DNA from: Cercozoa sp. M6MM
Taxonomy: Eukaryota > Endomyxa: Ascetosporea
Direction: 5' to 3' (one strand)
DNA length: 37,056 nucleotides
Assembly (NCBI GenBank): GCA_040357565.1
Contig: JBDODJ010000114.1
A program made the position numbers and the translations under genes. The notes below the pieces were generated by a model that did no database searches, had not been told where the DNA came from, and saw nothing but the letters and a program-made list of their open reading frames with translations. Below, piece after piece: positions 10,096 through 22,112 of this stretch; position 1 is the first letter of the stretch; each line of letters opens with the position of its first letter.

Positions 10096-11631
10096 TTAGC
10101 TAATGGTGAAGCGCATCCAGTTGCGATCGCAGTCAAGCTCAAAGCCGAGCAGCGCGGCGTACTCCTGCAGGTGGTCCTTAACGGCTTCGCCAAAGAAGGG
10201 CGCGCATACTTGCGCTGGGTCCTTTTGGCCTGCCCAGTTGAACGTGTCAGTGCTCTACTGTAGCACAGGTACAGAGAAGAGTGTACCATCCTGGGCGGTC
10301 GGAATCGGCGCGTGGAAGCGCTGCGAGTCGCGGCACGCCTTGCACACGCCAGAGGTCTGCACCATCACGAGCAGCTGCGCCACCTTGCCGCGACGTGCGT
10401 CCCACAGCTGCAAACAGGCATCCATAAGAACTATTTCCCCCCCCCCCCCCCGCCCGCCCCCGTCTTGATACCTTTCGATGCTCCTCAACGTGTTGCAACA
10501 GCGTCATCGCAACGCGTGTGTCGTCCTGTATGGGGGTATTACAGTGAATGGTATTAAAGTTCATGGTATTAAAGTTCATGTTATTAGAATATAGTTAATG
10601 GGATTAAAGATTAAAGTTAATGGTATAAAAGTTTATGGGATTAAAGTTAATGGTATAAAGTTTTATGGGATTAAAGTTAATGGTATTAAAGGTAATAGTA
10701 TTCAACTATGGCAAGAAACAAACGCAGGGGTAGAGCAGGGCACAATACAATTTGTTGCAGGTACTGCTCGCGCGGTACGTCAAAGCGAATCTCGACAGGA
10801 ACGGCATCGCACAGGCTACTCTCCCGGAGGGGATAGTATAATAAAAGAGGAAGGGTAAAGTGATGAGAGAGGCAAACGCACATGTAGTTGAGGTGCAACT
10901 TGAGTTCGGCGCGATCGAAAGCGCCATTGTCCAGAAAAACGACGTGTTTCGGCGACACGCGGCACGACGGAAAGTCCAGTTTCTCGAGTTGCTATATGAA
11001 GAGTTACAAGCATTCACAACCTCAGTTGGACCTCTTTCTCCCTTTGCGGCAGCCTACCTGCATGTCAGTTGTCTCGTCCTCGTCCAAACTGTCGCTGTTT
11101 TGCTCTTTCTCGTCTGCAAGCGTGTCAAATCAACATGCGGCAACCAAGCACAAAAAGCAAAACACAAAACAATAAAATCACCACGAACAGTGAAGCCAAG
11201 GTGGTTTGCGACGCGTTCGACATCGTCTGCATTAGCTTACAATTGTTTTGCCTCTTGGCTTGACTGTAAATTGAACTACCATGCTCGGGACCCAGGACAC
11301 TGGCCATCATCTGACCGAAAAACAAGAAATCTGGCCCAAGCATTCAGTCAGTGGACGCTATACCTGAATGCGAAACGAAGGCGAAAACAGGTCGGCCAGA
11401 ATACCAACCGGCACATGACGCTCGATCTTGAACGCCTGCGCGGACGAGTCCGCAGCTACAATTTGTTACACCTCAACCTCGTGCAAGCGAGAGATAAATA
11501 CACCTCGAAAACGAGCTTAGCGCACCGAACATGTGTCCAATCAAGGTGTCCTTCCACGACGTGCGCACCTCAGTTTCAGTCAGTGCATCCTCGAGAACGA
11601 TCGGACCAGCACGAACATGAAAGGTCTCCAT
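10096..11631 (-). CDS. Soluble protein of about 300 aa, family not recognised
   Basis: Nine minus-strand exons join with consistent phase from ATG 11631 to TAA 10098-10096. The product starts METFHVRAGPIVLEDAL. It has a segment with KIERHVPVGILADLF, an acidic Ser/Asp/Glu linker, a likely alpha/beta region (KHVVFLDNGAF and VPVEIRFDVPREQ), a CKAC pair and a helical C terminus (DHLQEYAALLGFELDCDRNW). No signal peptide or membrane helix is seen. The last junction was first read as an in-frame TAG; a 57-nt intron with acceptor at GGGCAG removes it and keeps phase. The region around PVGILADL faintly recalls Atg5, but the flanking pattern does not fit. An intron holds a minisatellite (10545-10705) and another a poly-C/poly-G run. 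The gene is well supported; its function is unknown. Confidence 0.75.
10437..10451. repeat. Poly-C run in an intron
   Basis: An uninterrupted C run on the + strand (G on the sense strand of the minus gene) sits just downstream of a GTATC donor, close to the 5' end of the intron. Confidence 0.9.
10545..10705. repeat. Minisatellite, unit close to GG(T/G)ATTAAAGTTAAT
   Basis: About nine imperfect copies of a 14-17 bp unit of the type ATGGTATTAAAGTTC / ATGGGATTAAAGTTA run in tandem within a minus-strand intron. Copy-to-copy differences are mostly single bases, so the array is probably young. Confidence 0.9.
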
Positions 11632-11897
11632 TTTCTCGCTGCGCCAGCATCAAACACAAGAAATTTCAACGACAGTTCTGAGAGAGTTCTCATGCATGAA
11701 TGGTCTACGTACTGAATGAGACGTGTAATTGTACGTACACTGCGCACTGCACACTATCTTACAGATACAGAACTGACGGTGGGCATGATGTTGTACAATT
11801 GTACTGTATTTTTAATAATAATTCGTACAACAAAACCGTACTGCCTTGCTGCTTTGTACTACCAACTCTCGACTCCAAGGGCGAGCCCATAAAATCA

Positions 11898-12587
11898 CTA
11901 TTGCAAAGACGACTTGAAAAGGCGTGCGAGGTGTGCAGTGTGGCCGAGTTTGCTGCCATAGAAGTCTGCGGCACTCTGCTTGCAATTTATACAGCCGCGA
12001 TTGCACTTTTTAGTTTCAACTCGATCTCGTGCAAGCGAGAGATACCTGGCCCCCATCGGCACATGCGTCACAAGCGCGGTCGAACTTCCATCTCGGCCGA
12101 CACGCAAGACAGGTACGGTTCGGGTCGTAGTGCACCGATTGTGCGTTACGCATGCATTCGACTGGTCACAGGGAGGCCTACCTGGAGCGTGTGCGCACCT
12201 TCTCTGTCTCGAGGTATTTCAGAGTGCATTGTTCCGAAGTACAGTGCATAGTTGTGCTTGCCAGGTGGTTCAACAAACCTGCGATTGTGAGCGGACAGCG
12301 CTGTGCACTTTATGGGTAATGAAGTCCCTGTCATAGTCTGTCATCTCTGTCTGACTGTCCGTCGACTCGGCTTTTGATGAAACAGCTGGACGTGCACCGG
12401 TGTCGACACGCTCGAATGCTGCGACGGGTACAAAGTTTCTTTTTTTTTGCTTCAAACTCTGCGATTACACAGTGCTGGTGTTATGCATATGCAATGGTGT
12501 TATGCATATGCTGGTGTTATGCAATACAGTTGCGGGGCACACCTGCGTTTCACGCCATCGCCGGCACTTTCCAACGGGTTTGGGCCA
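11898..12587 (-). CDS. Cys-containing protein, partial model (5' end open)
   Basis: Minus-strand exons with matching phase give, in order: a basic start (WPKPVGKCRRWRE), a linker, a segment with KHNYALYFGTMHSEIPRD, then FDRACDACADGG, then a helical end (HLARLFKSSL) closing with TAG at 11900-11898. Two paired Cys (CDAC) suggest a small metal-binding or redox site, but there is no full zinc-finger pattern. The region around 12330 allows more than one splice choice, and the first exon (possibly beginning with an ATG near 12690) is not placed. The last intron starts GTATCTCTCGCTTGC, a hairpin-forming sequence also present in the first intron of the gene to its left. Divergent from the zinc-binding gene to its right. 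Family unknown. Confidence 0.45.
12476..12530. repeat. Triplicated GGTGTTATGCATATGC unit
   Basis: The unit TGGTGTTATGCATATGC occurs twice and then once in part, in tandem, in what appears to be an intron of the minus-strand gene. ATGCATATGCAT cores are partly self-complementary. Confidence 0.8.
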
Positions 12588-12854
12588 CTTTTGATCGACT
12601 CGATTACTTGCGTCCTATTGTGATGTGTTTGATGCAGTGCACGTGATCGACTAGCGCAGCGTTTCTTGCAGGAGTTGCGTACCCGACATACCCACCAGTG
12701 TACCTTTATCTTTTGCAAGCTGATATGTGAAGTGAGCGGGCTAATTTCTGGAGGATAATTTCTTTAGTTATCCTTTAATATCAAACCAGGAGATACTTAG
12801 TGCAGTTAAACAAACTAATGTAAGTATTAGACATAATATGTATTGCGATTAGGC

Positions 12855-15019
<2,165 letters not shown>

Positions 15020-15149
15020 CTCGGCGTACTAGAGAATGCGAGACGCACATTACGATTGTTTTTGCATTGATCACACGTATGATAGTCAGTTGACGCTACT
15101 GTATTGATTCGCCAGTCGCTCTATACTTCGGAGCGCCGGTGCGAAGTCT

Positions 15150-17494
15150 ATGCTGTCTTTTTTTAAGAGCAATCGCAACACAGTGTTAAACAGCCTGTTG
15201 AGCTGCGCCGGTATGAGTGAGCGGGATCAGACACTACTGCTGGGTGTACAGCAGTCAGATAAGCGACCACAGCACGTAGTCAAAATAATCATTACACGGA
15301 GTTTCGTTTTTTTATCACACCTCTGGCAATGTTCAGTTGCGCTTGCGGCGTCAAGCTTCAGATGGCGTCTTTCAATCCGTGTCGGGTATCAGTTGATCTT
15401 GCTGCGTTTTTCCAATTGGCGACGTTTCCCTTTTTAAACAGTCCTGCCGTCCCATGCTCGTCGGAAAACAGAGCACTGGTGGCAGCACCGTCGCGAACAT
15501 GAAATCGTACAACAATCTATCTTTTCTGCGGTTTAAGGTTGATTTAAGATGTCTGCAGCTCCGCGCGGAAGTGGTCAGCACGACCAGTCTTTCACTGAGA
15601 GTCAAGTGTCTGTTGCTGCTTGAGGGACGCTCTCGACGTGCGCACTTTGTGCAGTTGTTTCTGCTCGGTTGCGTGTTGCTGAACTTGGTGGTGCGTGCTG
15701 GACTCTTTGCTTGCAGTTAAATTACTTGATATGATTGAAGAATCTCGTTTATTTTTCGGGTAGGCTTTTGCTCTGAGCACAGAGGAATCTCTGTCGCATT
15801 CCACAACGTTGCAAGCCATCGAAATTGGTACAGTTTTTTTTTTTGCATTCCATTCGACTTGTGATACTTTTGCTTGCAGGAACGGTGGCAGTGTTCGCCT
15901 TTGAATACGTTCTTCGCTGCGTGAGCTTTCTTTAGCCATTCACTGATGTCTTTAAGCTTTTGAGAACGTTGGGAGTTGTGCTGCGCAGTGGTGCAGCGTC
16001 GAGGATCCGCGCTACCCTGGTCGGCATCGTTTCTGGCAACACGTGTTCTCCTTTGGCGCTCTCGTTGATCTGGCTGGTCGGTTCTTGTCGCAACAGTTCT
16101 CAAGTCCGTGTGTGAAACAAGTCGCGTGTGTGAGCAGCGTTAATCGCTGGCATCACCGCACTAATCCTGGAGCACAAATTCGAAGCTGTTGGCGCATGGC
16201 TTCGCGTGCTGCGAGTGCTGAACATTTTCAAGGCAGACCAGCTCCAAGCTGCACTTCGATCGTACTGCAGTGCTGACCTGTTGCCCTTGTTGGTGTGAGT
16301 TGTATCACTCAAGTTGGACTCAGGGTGAGACGTGTGCTGCGTCGCAATCGACACGTGCTCGCGGTCGGAGTGATAATTTGTCTCGTCTTGCTCGTCATCA
16401 CTTCTGTGGTAGCACATTTACACAGGTGCCTTGATGATGCGAAACGTGGTTTGTACTTTTTAACTGTGCTGTGACTTCAGCTGCTGTACGCAACTTGGGG
16501 TGACGTTGATCATGACAGGTACTGTGTGTGTGTCTGTGTCTGTGTCTGTGTCTGTGTCTGTGTCTGTGTCTGTGTCTGTGTGTCTGTGTGTCTGTGTGTC
16601 TGTGTGTCTGTGTGTCTGTGTGTCTGTGTGTGTGTGTGTCTGTGTTAATAAACATCCTTTGGCTTTCGTAGATTCGGCAGTGTACCGCGTGCTTCCTTCT
16701 ACGCAGTCATGTTGCTGACTGGACAAGGTATTAAGACACAAGTCACACACGCACACGCGTGTGTATGTGTGTGTGTGTGTGTATGTGTGACCTGACACTT
16801 TGCTTTGAACAGGACTGGACAATGTCGAGAGTCTCGGCTTGTGGATGCACGTACTGGTCGCTGTCACCTCTGTCTTCTCTGTCGCCATTTTCGGTACTTC
16901 AAGATTCAATCTTGTTTATTTTCGGTACTTCAAGATTCAAAATGGTCTGTTGCAGCGGTTCCGGCGGCGATGCTGGCCTGGGGTTTTGAAGCAGAGGCCG
17001 AGCGTTTGGTTCTTCTTTCTCTTCTGTCTTTAGTTTCCTTCTTTCTCTTCTTTTTTCCTAACATGCTTTTGTTTGGCAGGCAGCGCGATCGCAGAAACGA
17101 AAGCAGCTGAACAACCAAAGTGTACATTCTGTAGCCCCCCCCCCCCCCCCCTTTCCGTCTGTGTTAACTCTTCTGTGACAGGAGATCGATCTGGACCTCA
17201 TGTTGCTCTTGCCGGACGAAGATGAAGACGGCAGCGACGATGAAAGGAGCGACTCCGACAGCGAACCGGTCGTCCACGAGGCTGCCGACGCTGTGCGTAC
17301 GATGGGCCTTACGGGACAGCAGTTCGCGACGCTACTGCACTTGCTTCGTTCGCCGATCGCGTACTCTTCCTGTCTGTCTGTATGCTTGAAGTACTACCCA
17401 GTTAACGATGAGCTTGCACAGCGTGCCCGGCGATGAGGACCGTGTCTGGACCTACTCGCAGATGCGGCGCCTCATCGAGCAACAGCAGTACTAA
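15150..17494 (+). CDS. Voltage-gated (Kv-type) channel with non-standard filter
   Basis: About fourteen exons join in phase from ATG 15150 to TAA 17492-17494. After a basic N-terminal region come six membrane segments: S1 (FVQLFLLGCVLLNLV), S2 (TVAVFAFEYVLRC), S3 (FGALVDLAALIAG), S4 (WLRVLRVLNIFKADQL, with spaced Arg and Lys), S5 (HVLAVGVIICLVLLVITSV) and S6 (VFSVAIFAVPAAMLAWGF). The pore loop FGSVPRASFYAV aligns with the K-channel pore helix, but the filter reads LLTGQGLD where TTVGYGD is expected. The tail is basic, then acidic, then helical. K channels pass K+ at the plasma membrane when S4 moves. Selectivity here is open because the Tyr is Gln and the threonine is displaced. One N-terminal junction (15380-15560) has two solutions. 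The fold is firm; the ion is not. Confidence 0.88.
16526..16645. repeat. TGTGTC microsatellite in an intron
   Basis: Tandem TGTGTC units grading into TG lie in the intron just before the pore-loop exon of the channel gene. Confidence 0.9.
16887..16940. repeat. 31-bp-period duplication of an exon end and splice donor
   Basis: The sequence ATTTTCGGTACTTCAAGATTCAA occurs at 16887-16909 and again at 16918-16940. The first copy spans the 3' end of the S6 exon and its GTACTT donor; the second lies wholly inside the intron and carries an identical donor. Confidence 0.9.
17136..17153. repeat. Poly-C run of 18 in an intron
   Basis: An uninterrupted C run lies between a GTACATTCTG donor and the CAG acceptor of a channel-gene intron of about 60 nt. 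Confidence 0.9.
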
Positions 17495-17578
17495 CCACAG
17501 GTTGCTATGCCGTTTAACCCGACCCTAGCTACTTTTCATTTCATTTCATTTAGGTAAATTTTAGTGGTAAATTTAGTA

Positions 17579-17962
17579 TCAAATGAAAAGACCGTCGTTT
17601 CGCAGGCGTTTGAGTGTGTGGCGGTACTCCATGTCTCGCTGTCGGCGGCGTTGTGACACGAGAAGGTCGATGTAGACACTGGCAGCGCTGTTGTCGCACA
17701 AGTCGAATGACTGCTCGATCCGGAACTTTTGCAGAGCGAGTCCCTGCAATTTTACAGAAACAACAGTTTGGGGGGTCGACGGAAACTGAAGGCTCCCATC
17801 GTTTGGCGCAGATGCTCTCACCTGCAGCGATGGCGACAAGTGACTTGTGCGCTCAAACTCGGCTTCAAGACGATCGCGGCAGTCTCCGCTCGGACGCAGC
17901 GCCAGCACACGCGCCGAGGCACACGCTACCAACAGCACCCGCAGCAACCGCATCTTTTTCAC
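17579..17962 (-). CDS. Small secreted or organelle-targeted protein, about 100 aa
   Basis: Two minus-strand exons (17962 to about 17822, and 17743 to 17579) join in phase across an intron of about 78 nt with a GTGAGA donor and TTGCAG acceptor. The first exon encodes MKKMRLLRVLLVACASARVL, a good signal peptide (ATG at 17962, or at 17953). The mature part has two Cys and a strongly basic helical end (SQRRRQRDMEYRHTLKRLR) closing NDGLFI. The same frame is also open straight through the intron, so an unspliced 127-residue form is possible; the consensus donor favours splicing. The gene lies tail-to-tail with the channel gene, 85 bases away. I do not recognise a family. Confidence 0.6.
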   Translation of the reverse strand: MKKMRLLRVLLVACASARVLALRPSGDCRDRLEAEFERTSHLSPSLQVRASAPNDGSLQFPSTPQTVVSVKLQGLALQKFRIEQSFDLCDNSAASVYIDLLVSQRRRQRDMEYRHTLKRLRNDGLFI

Positions 17963-18232
17963 TTTCTACAGCTGCACTGACTCTCTTCTAGCAGCTGTGA
18001 CGTGCTGGTGGCGTGTCTGAGTTTCTTCCGATCTCCGAACAGCAGCACAAGACGAACCAACAACCCGAATGACTCCACATGTTTCAAAACCAACAGAACA
18101 GACGATCGAATAGTTTATTCTGAGGCAATTGATTTTGGATACAGAGAGTCCGTAAGATGAGAGAACAGGGGCACACAACAGAGTGTGTCGTGTGATCATG
18201 CCGTGCAGCACATAGAACGAGTGAGGGCCGAC

Positions 18233-18916
18233 TTAGAAGGCACCGAGCTTCTCGAGCTTCTTGCGCAGCGCCTGCTTCTTCTCCGAGAGCGACGTCTTGA
18301 GCGAGCGGTAGTACTTCTTCTCGTACTTGTCAGCACGCGGCTTGGAGCGCACGCCCGAGTTGCCGAGCTCGTCGGCGGCACGCGGCTTGTTGGGCTCGGC
18401 GCGGATGGCGGCGTGAGCGGCCTGGTACATGGCCTCGAGGCCGTCGGCAGAGATACCGGCCTTGATGAAGCGCGAGAACTGCTTCTGGTACTTCTGCGGG
18501 TTCGACTCCTGGAGCTGACGCATGTAGTCGGCGACGTGGCCGCCGAAGATGTACTTCTGGTGCACCTCCGGGTCGTATTCCTGCTCGATGCCGTCCTCCG
18601 TCTTCTCGAACGTGGCACCCGGGAAGCGCGTCTCCGAGTGCGGCACGGCGAGACCGCCGTCGACGGCGCCCTTCAGGGCACCGAACACGCGAGCGCCCGT
18701 CGTCGTGCGCTTGAGACCGACGTCCAGCACGGCCTGGAAGGGCGCACCGCCCTCCTCGTTGTCCTCGACGATGAAGTACGTGCCATCGACCTCCGTCGTG
18801 CCCTCGTAGTCGAGGTTGAACTTGGCGTTCACGCGACGCGCCAGCAGCAGGCCCGTGCAGTAGGCGGCGGCGTAGTTCGTCAGACCGACCTATAAATATA
18901 CCACAATAATATACAA

Positions 18917-18956
<40 letters not shown>

Positions 18957-19441
18957 AACATGATAAATAATAGATACATGGTAGAGATTAAAGCACCTTA
19001 ACGCCGTAGCGCTTCAGCTCGTGCGAGTAGGCCGAGGCGATGCACTTGTCGTGCGTCAGGTCGGCAGCGAAGATCTGGCACACCACGTCCGTGTTGGTGA
19101 AGCGCACCACCATGCGGTACTTGGGCGTCTGGTACTTGTTCTTGTCCTGCACGATCAGGCGGCGACGCTGCTGGTAGTCCGTCTTGGCCTCGCGGCGGCG
19201 ACGGAACTTCACCTGGTAGCGCTTGAAGTACGCCTTGTTCTTGACGATCTTGACGTGCTACGAGATATGATACACCATAAAACGCGCTACTCAACGCGCT
19301 ACTCGCTCACGCACACCACACGGCACGCTCAGACACGGCACACGCGCACACGCGCAGTGCCACAAAATTCGCAGCAAACGCGAAATTTCTCGAATGCGCG
19401 GGCGAGCATCCTCACAGTACATAAACACAACGTACACCCAT
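18233..19441 (-). CDS. RPL5: 60S ribosomal protein L5 (uL18)
   Basis: Three exons: 19441-19436 (ATG GGT only), 19257-18997 and 18889-18233 (TAA). The protein is about 307 aa, close to the usual 295-305. It matches eukaryotic L5 from end to end: [19 protein letters not shown] at the start, [58 protein letters not shown] and KAHAAIR-type helices, with a basic Lys-rich C terminus. L5 binds 5S rRNA and, with L11, forms the 5S particle of the large subunit. The first intron falls after the second codon, as in many ribosomal protein genes. The second intron holds a (TA)n run. The coding exons are markedly GC-rich with strong C/G third positions, as expected for a highly expressed gene. Identity is certain; the first exon is inferred from phase. 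Confidence 0.97.
18918..18952. repeat. TA microsatellite in an RPL5 intron
   Basis: About fifteen TA units lie in the second intron of RPL5, close to the acceptor side. Confidence 0.9.
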
Positions 19442-19604
19442 GTTGACTTCTCTGTTCTCTCGAAAACTCGAAGAAATGTGGGGAGGAATTGTTGTATTTT
19501 ATTTCTTGCTGGATCTCTCGGACCGTCCAAAATGAGCAGTGGGCCCAAAAATTGTGCCTTTGGTGTGCCCTGCGTAACTTTAACAGGGTTACTATTTTAG
19601 TGGA
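19442..19604. promoter_or_regulatory. Short divergent upstream region
   Basis: Only about 160 bases separate the start codon of RPL5 (minus strand) from the proposed start of the helical-protein gene (plus strand), so both presumably draw their promoters from here. No TATA box or other named element is obvious. The plus gene may start further left if it has an extra 5' exon (an ATG at 19532 is a candidate), which would shrink this region further. Confidence 0.45.
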
Positions 19605-21822
19605 ATGCTGGCGCGCGGTCGTAGGTGTTTGATAGTGCGTGCGAGAAAGTCGATCAGGTCGCGACAGATCAGACAAAATCAAGCCTATCCATTTGCCGCA
19701 CAGAGCGTGAAGTTTTCTGCACCAAACGAGGCCAAGCTACGCGAATTCGTAGTTCACAGTGCGTTGTTCTTTCATCACATTGCGAGCTGTGCGTTTCTCA
19801 TCTCGAACTGATCCGCGCAGAGAAAGATGACTCAGTCCCTTTAATCTTTCGGGTACTGCCGCTGTGCTGCGTGTCTGTGTCTCAGGTTGCCTTATGTTCA
19901 TAAAAGTTAGATCTTGAAAGCTTTGCGTGAGCACGATGACGCAACTGGCCTGCAAGACGCACGCGACACTTTGGCTTTGATTGAGCGGCTTGTACATTCG
20001 GTATCTGTCTTGTGACTTGTGTTCAATCGATACATAACCGACTAACTGAATTCATTTGAATAGGAGTTAAGTTTGGACGCACGTATTGAAGTGTTGCGGG
20101 AAACTGTGGCTCTTTCGACGCACCTAATTCTGCATTCTGTGTCGGACACGGGTCTGTTGGTTTGTTTTTACACTACTTGCTCATCTATGTATTACGCTTC
20201 CTTCTTGTTGCAGGTTCTTTCAAGCACGAAGTCCGAAAAATCTTTAATCAGCTTGCTGGTTGTATGTTGTGCTTTAGTTCAACTTTGCTGGTGTAAGATA
20301 TTGTCTGTGCAGTGAGCAAGGAGCAACAAGCATCAGTGCTGTGTGGAATGGCAACTGCGTTTCACCAGTTATACCTTGAGGAGCCTCACGTATTGATTTG
20401 CTTTTCTGCCTTGTTGCGCAGCTTAACACTTAGTCTTTGCAGCACAAGCTGTGGTCGCAGGCGCACGGTGTCGCGACAATTCTCGAGTCGTTGCAACGCG
20501 TGTCGCAGCACCTTGGCAATGACGTTCTTTCGCAGGCGCATGACTTAAGATTGGTGTGACTGGAACATTAATTTTGTAGCAGTTTTCTCGTTCTTCCTTG
20601 CAGTGCTTATTCGCAACATGCACACAGGCCATGTGGAAGTGCTTGATTCAAGGAATGCGCGTTCGAGCCATTCGTGACGTGTCGATGCTGCGCACATTGA
20701 CACGTGCCTCACTGCACGCGCACTCGAACAGGTACTTTTGCTTTTTCAGTTTGCAAGATATAGTATTGACTATTAGCGTCTTGCAGCATTGGCGAGTTGC
20801 AACTCTTCTTGCGTTGCGCGACGTTTGCGAACTCTGATTTCGTACTGTGCTTTGAAAGGGATAGCACAGGTCTCTTGTTCATATGCTTTGTTTGTGTAGG
20901 TGCTTGGTGCTTCAATACGACTGTTCATGAACACTGAGACTCCAGTCGATGGTATCTGTACCCGTGCTTTTTCTCTCTGTGTACAGTTGTTTTATGTTTT
21001 CAGACAACGAGCCTGAGGCGACGGCACAGGCAGCGACACGCTTCATTTGCGAATACCTCGAAAAACACGTCGCACACTTGTACCAACTGATACGCTGTGT
21101 TGTCTGTTCTTACGTTTTAAACGTACACTTGTGGTATCACTCCTCGCAGGGAACAAACTCGTGTCCTTTCGTACCGTCGCTTTCGCATCGAACACATGTG
21201 CGACATTTTCTGTGCTCTCGCCGAGCTTCACAAACGAGGCTTGCATCACGGTAGCCTCCTTGCTGTTTGCGCGGTAGGCACATGAGTTAGTATTTTCCTC
21301 TTGCAGATGGATTGTGGGTGCGGCCGCACAAACTCTCACTTGCCACGGCACAGGCACTGCACAAGTTCGCTGTGGTATTTCCTGCGTATGTGCGCACTTT
21401 GTTCTCAGTAGGTTTACTATGCTATTGTGTGGAACAGGCGCTTAATCTTCTGTTGAAAGACGATAATATTCGGTCGCACATCGTGTAGCTTTGTTCTGGC
21501 ATTTGATCTCTCTGTCATTGTTTTGTTTGTGTGTTTTCGAAGAAAGCAAGGCAGCTTTCGTCGATGGAAACCGCGATTGGCGCTGTTGAAGAAAAGCTCG
21601 ACGCGGGATATTGACGAGTTTTGTCAACAAATGGCGGTAGCTTTCACACCGTCCAGCCATCAAAAACACAATGCTTGCCTTTGTTTTTGGTAGTTTGAGA
21701 TGGAGGCAAGCTCGGAATTGGAACTGAAGCAGCCAAAAACAACAAAAAGGATGCTCCAGCTCGAGCTCGAACAGCACCAGCTCGAGCTAGAGCAGCGCCA
21801 GATCGAGTTCGAACAGCACTAG
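19605..21822 (+). CDS. All-helical protein with C-terminal heptad repeat
   Basis: About thirteen exons join in phase. The first begins MLARGRRCLIVRARKSIRSR, basic enough to be a mitochondrial presequence. The rest is almost entirely helical with regular Leu spacing (for example HDDATGLQDARDTLALIERL, ARIEVLRETVALSTHLILHS, IGELQLFLRCATFANSDF and HMCDIFCALAELHKRG), suggesting an alpha-solenoid of HEAT or ARM type, although no repeat is regular enough to name. The end has two phase-compatible solutions: a TGA at 21612-21614, or two further exons ending at TAG 21820-21822 with a coiled coil of three near-identical heptads (QLELEQH, QLELEQR, QIEFEQH). I prefer the longer form because the 21-bp repeat looks coding. 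Possible scaffold role; no family assigned. Confidence 0.72.
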
Positions 21823-21834
21823 CTCGAGTTTTTG
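21754..21834 (+). repeat. 21-bp tandem repeat encoding heptads
   Basis: The unit CAGCTCGAGCTCGAACAGCAC is repeated three times with few differences, and a fourth, partial copy begins TAGCTCGAG. In the coding frame each copy is one heptad; the fourth copy opens with the stop codon. Confidence 0.9.
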
Positions 21835-22112
21835 TTGTAGCTCGGCTGAGCGACCCGACCTGCCGCCCGCCGTACGTATACCGATATAAACTTATATAAT
21901 TTTTTTTTTTGCGTTGGTTTAAATTATTCCGTTCTGTCCTATCGTATCTATCAGCTACATCCATCTATGTCTGTATACGGATGGATAACGTAGTTCGATC
22001 CGATTAAACGCTGCCAGGTCATATGATAGTACGTGGAGTAGCGCACGTAATCGAACTACTGTATCAACCCAGCAGAAACCGAGTTTTATGTCGTATTGAC
22101 CGACTGAGTACC

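Noticed and set aside
10231-10300. In-frame TAG (or an 18-nt micro-intron) in the minus-strand gene at 10096-11631, hinting at stop-codon reassignment.
   Set aside because: A 57-nt intron with a GTACAC donor and a GGGCAG acceptor removes the TAG, keeps codon phase and matches the usual intron size here.
10860-11681. A 273-codon + strand open frame.
   Set aside because: It runs antisense across several phase-consistent minus-strand exons and their introns, and its composition is not protein-like.
17340-17440. A 22-nt micro-intron or premature TAA near the end of the channel gene.
   Set aside because: A 52-nt intron from GTACTC to the acceptor at GATGAG preserves phase and leads to a protein-like C terminus.
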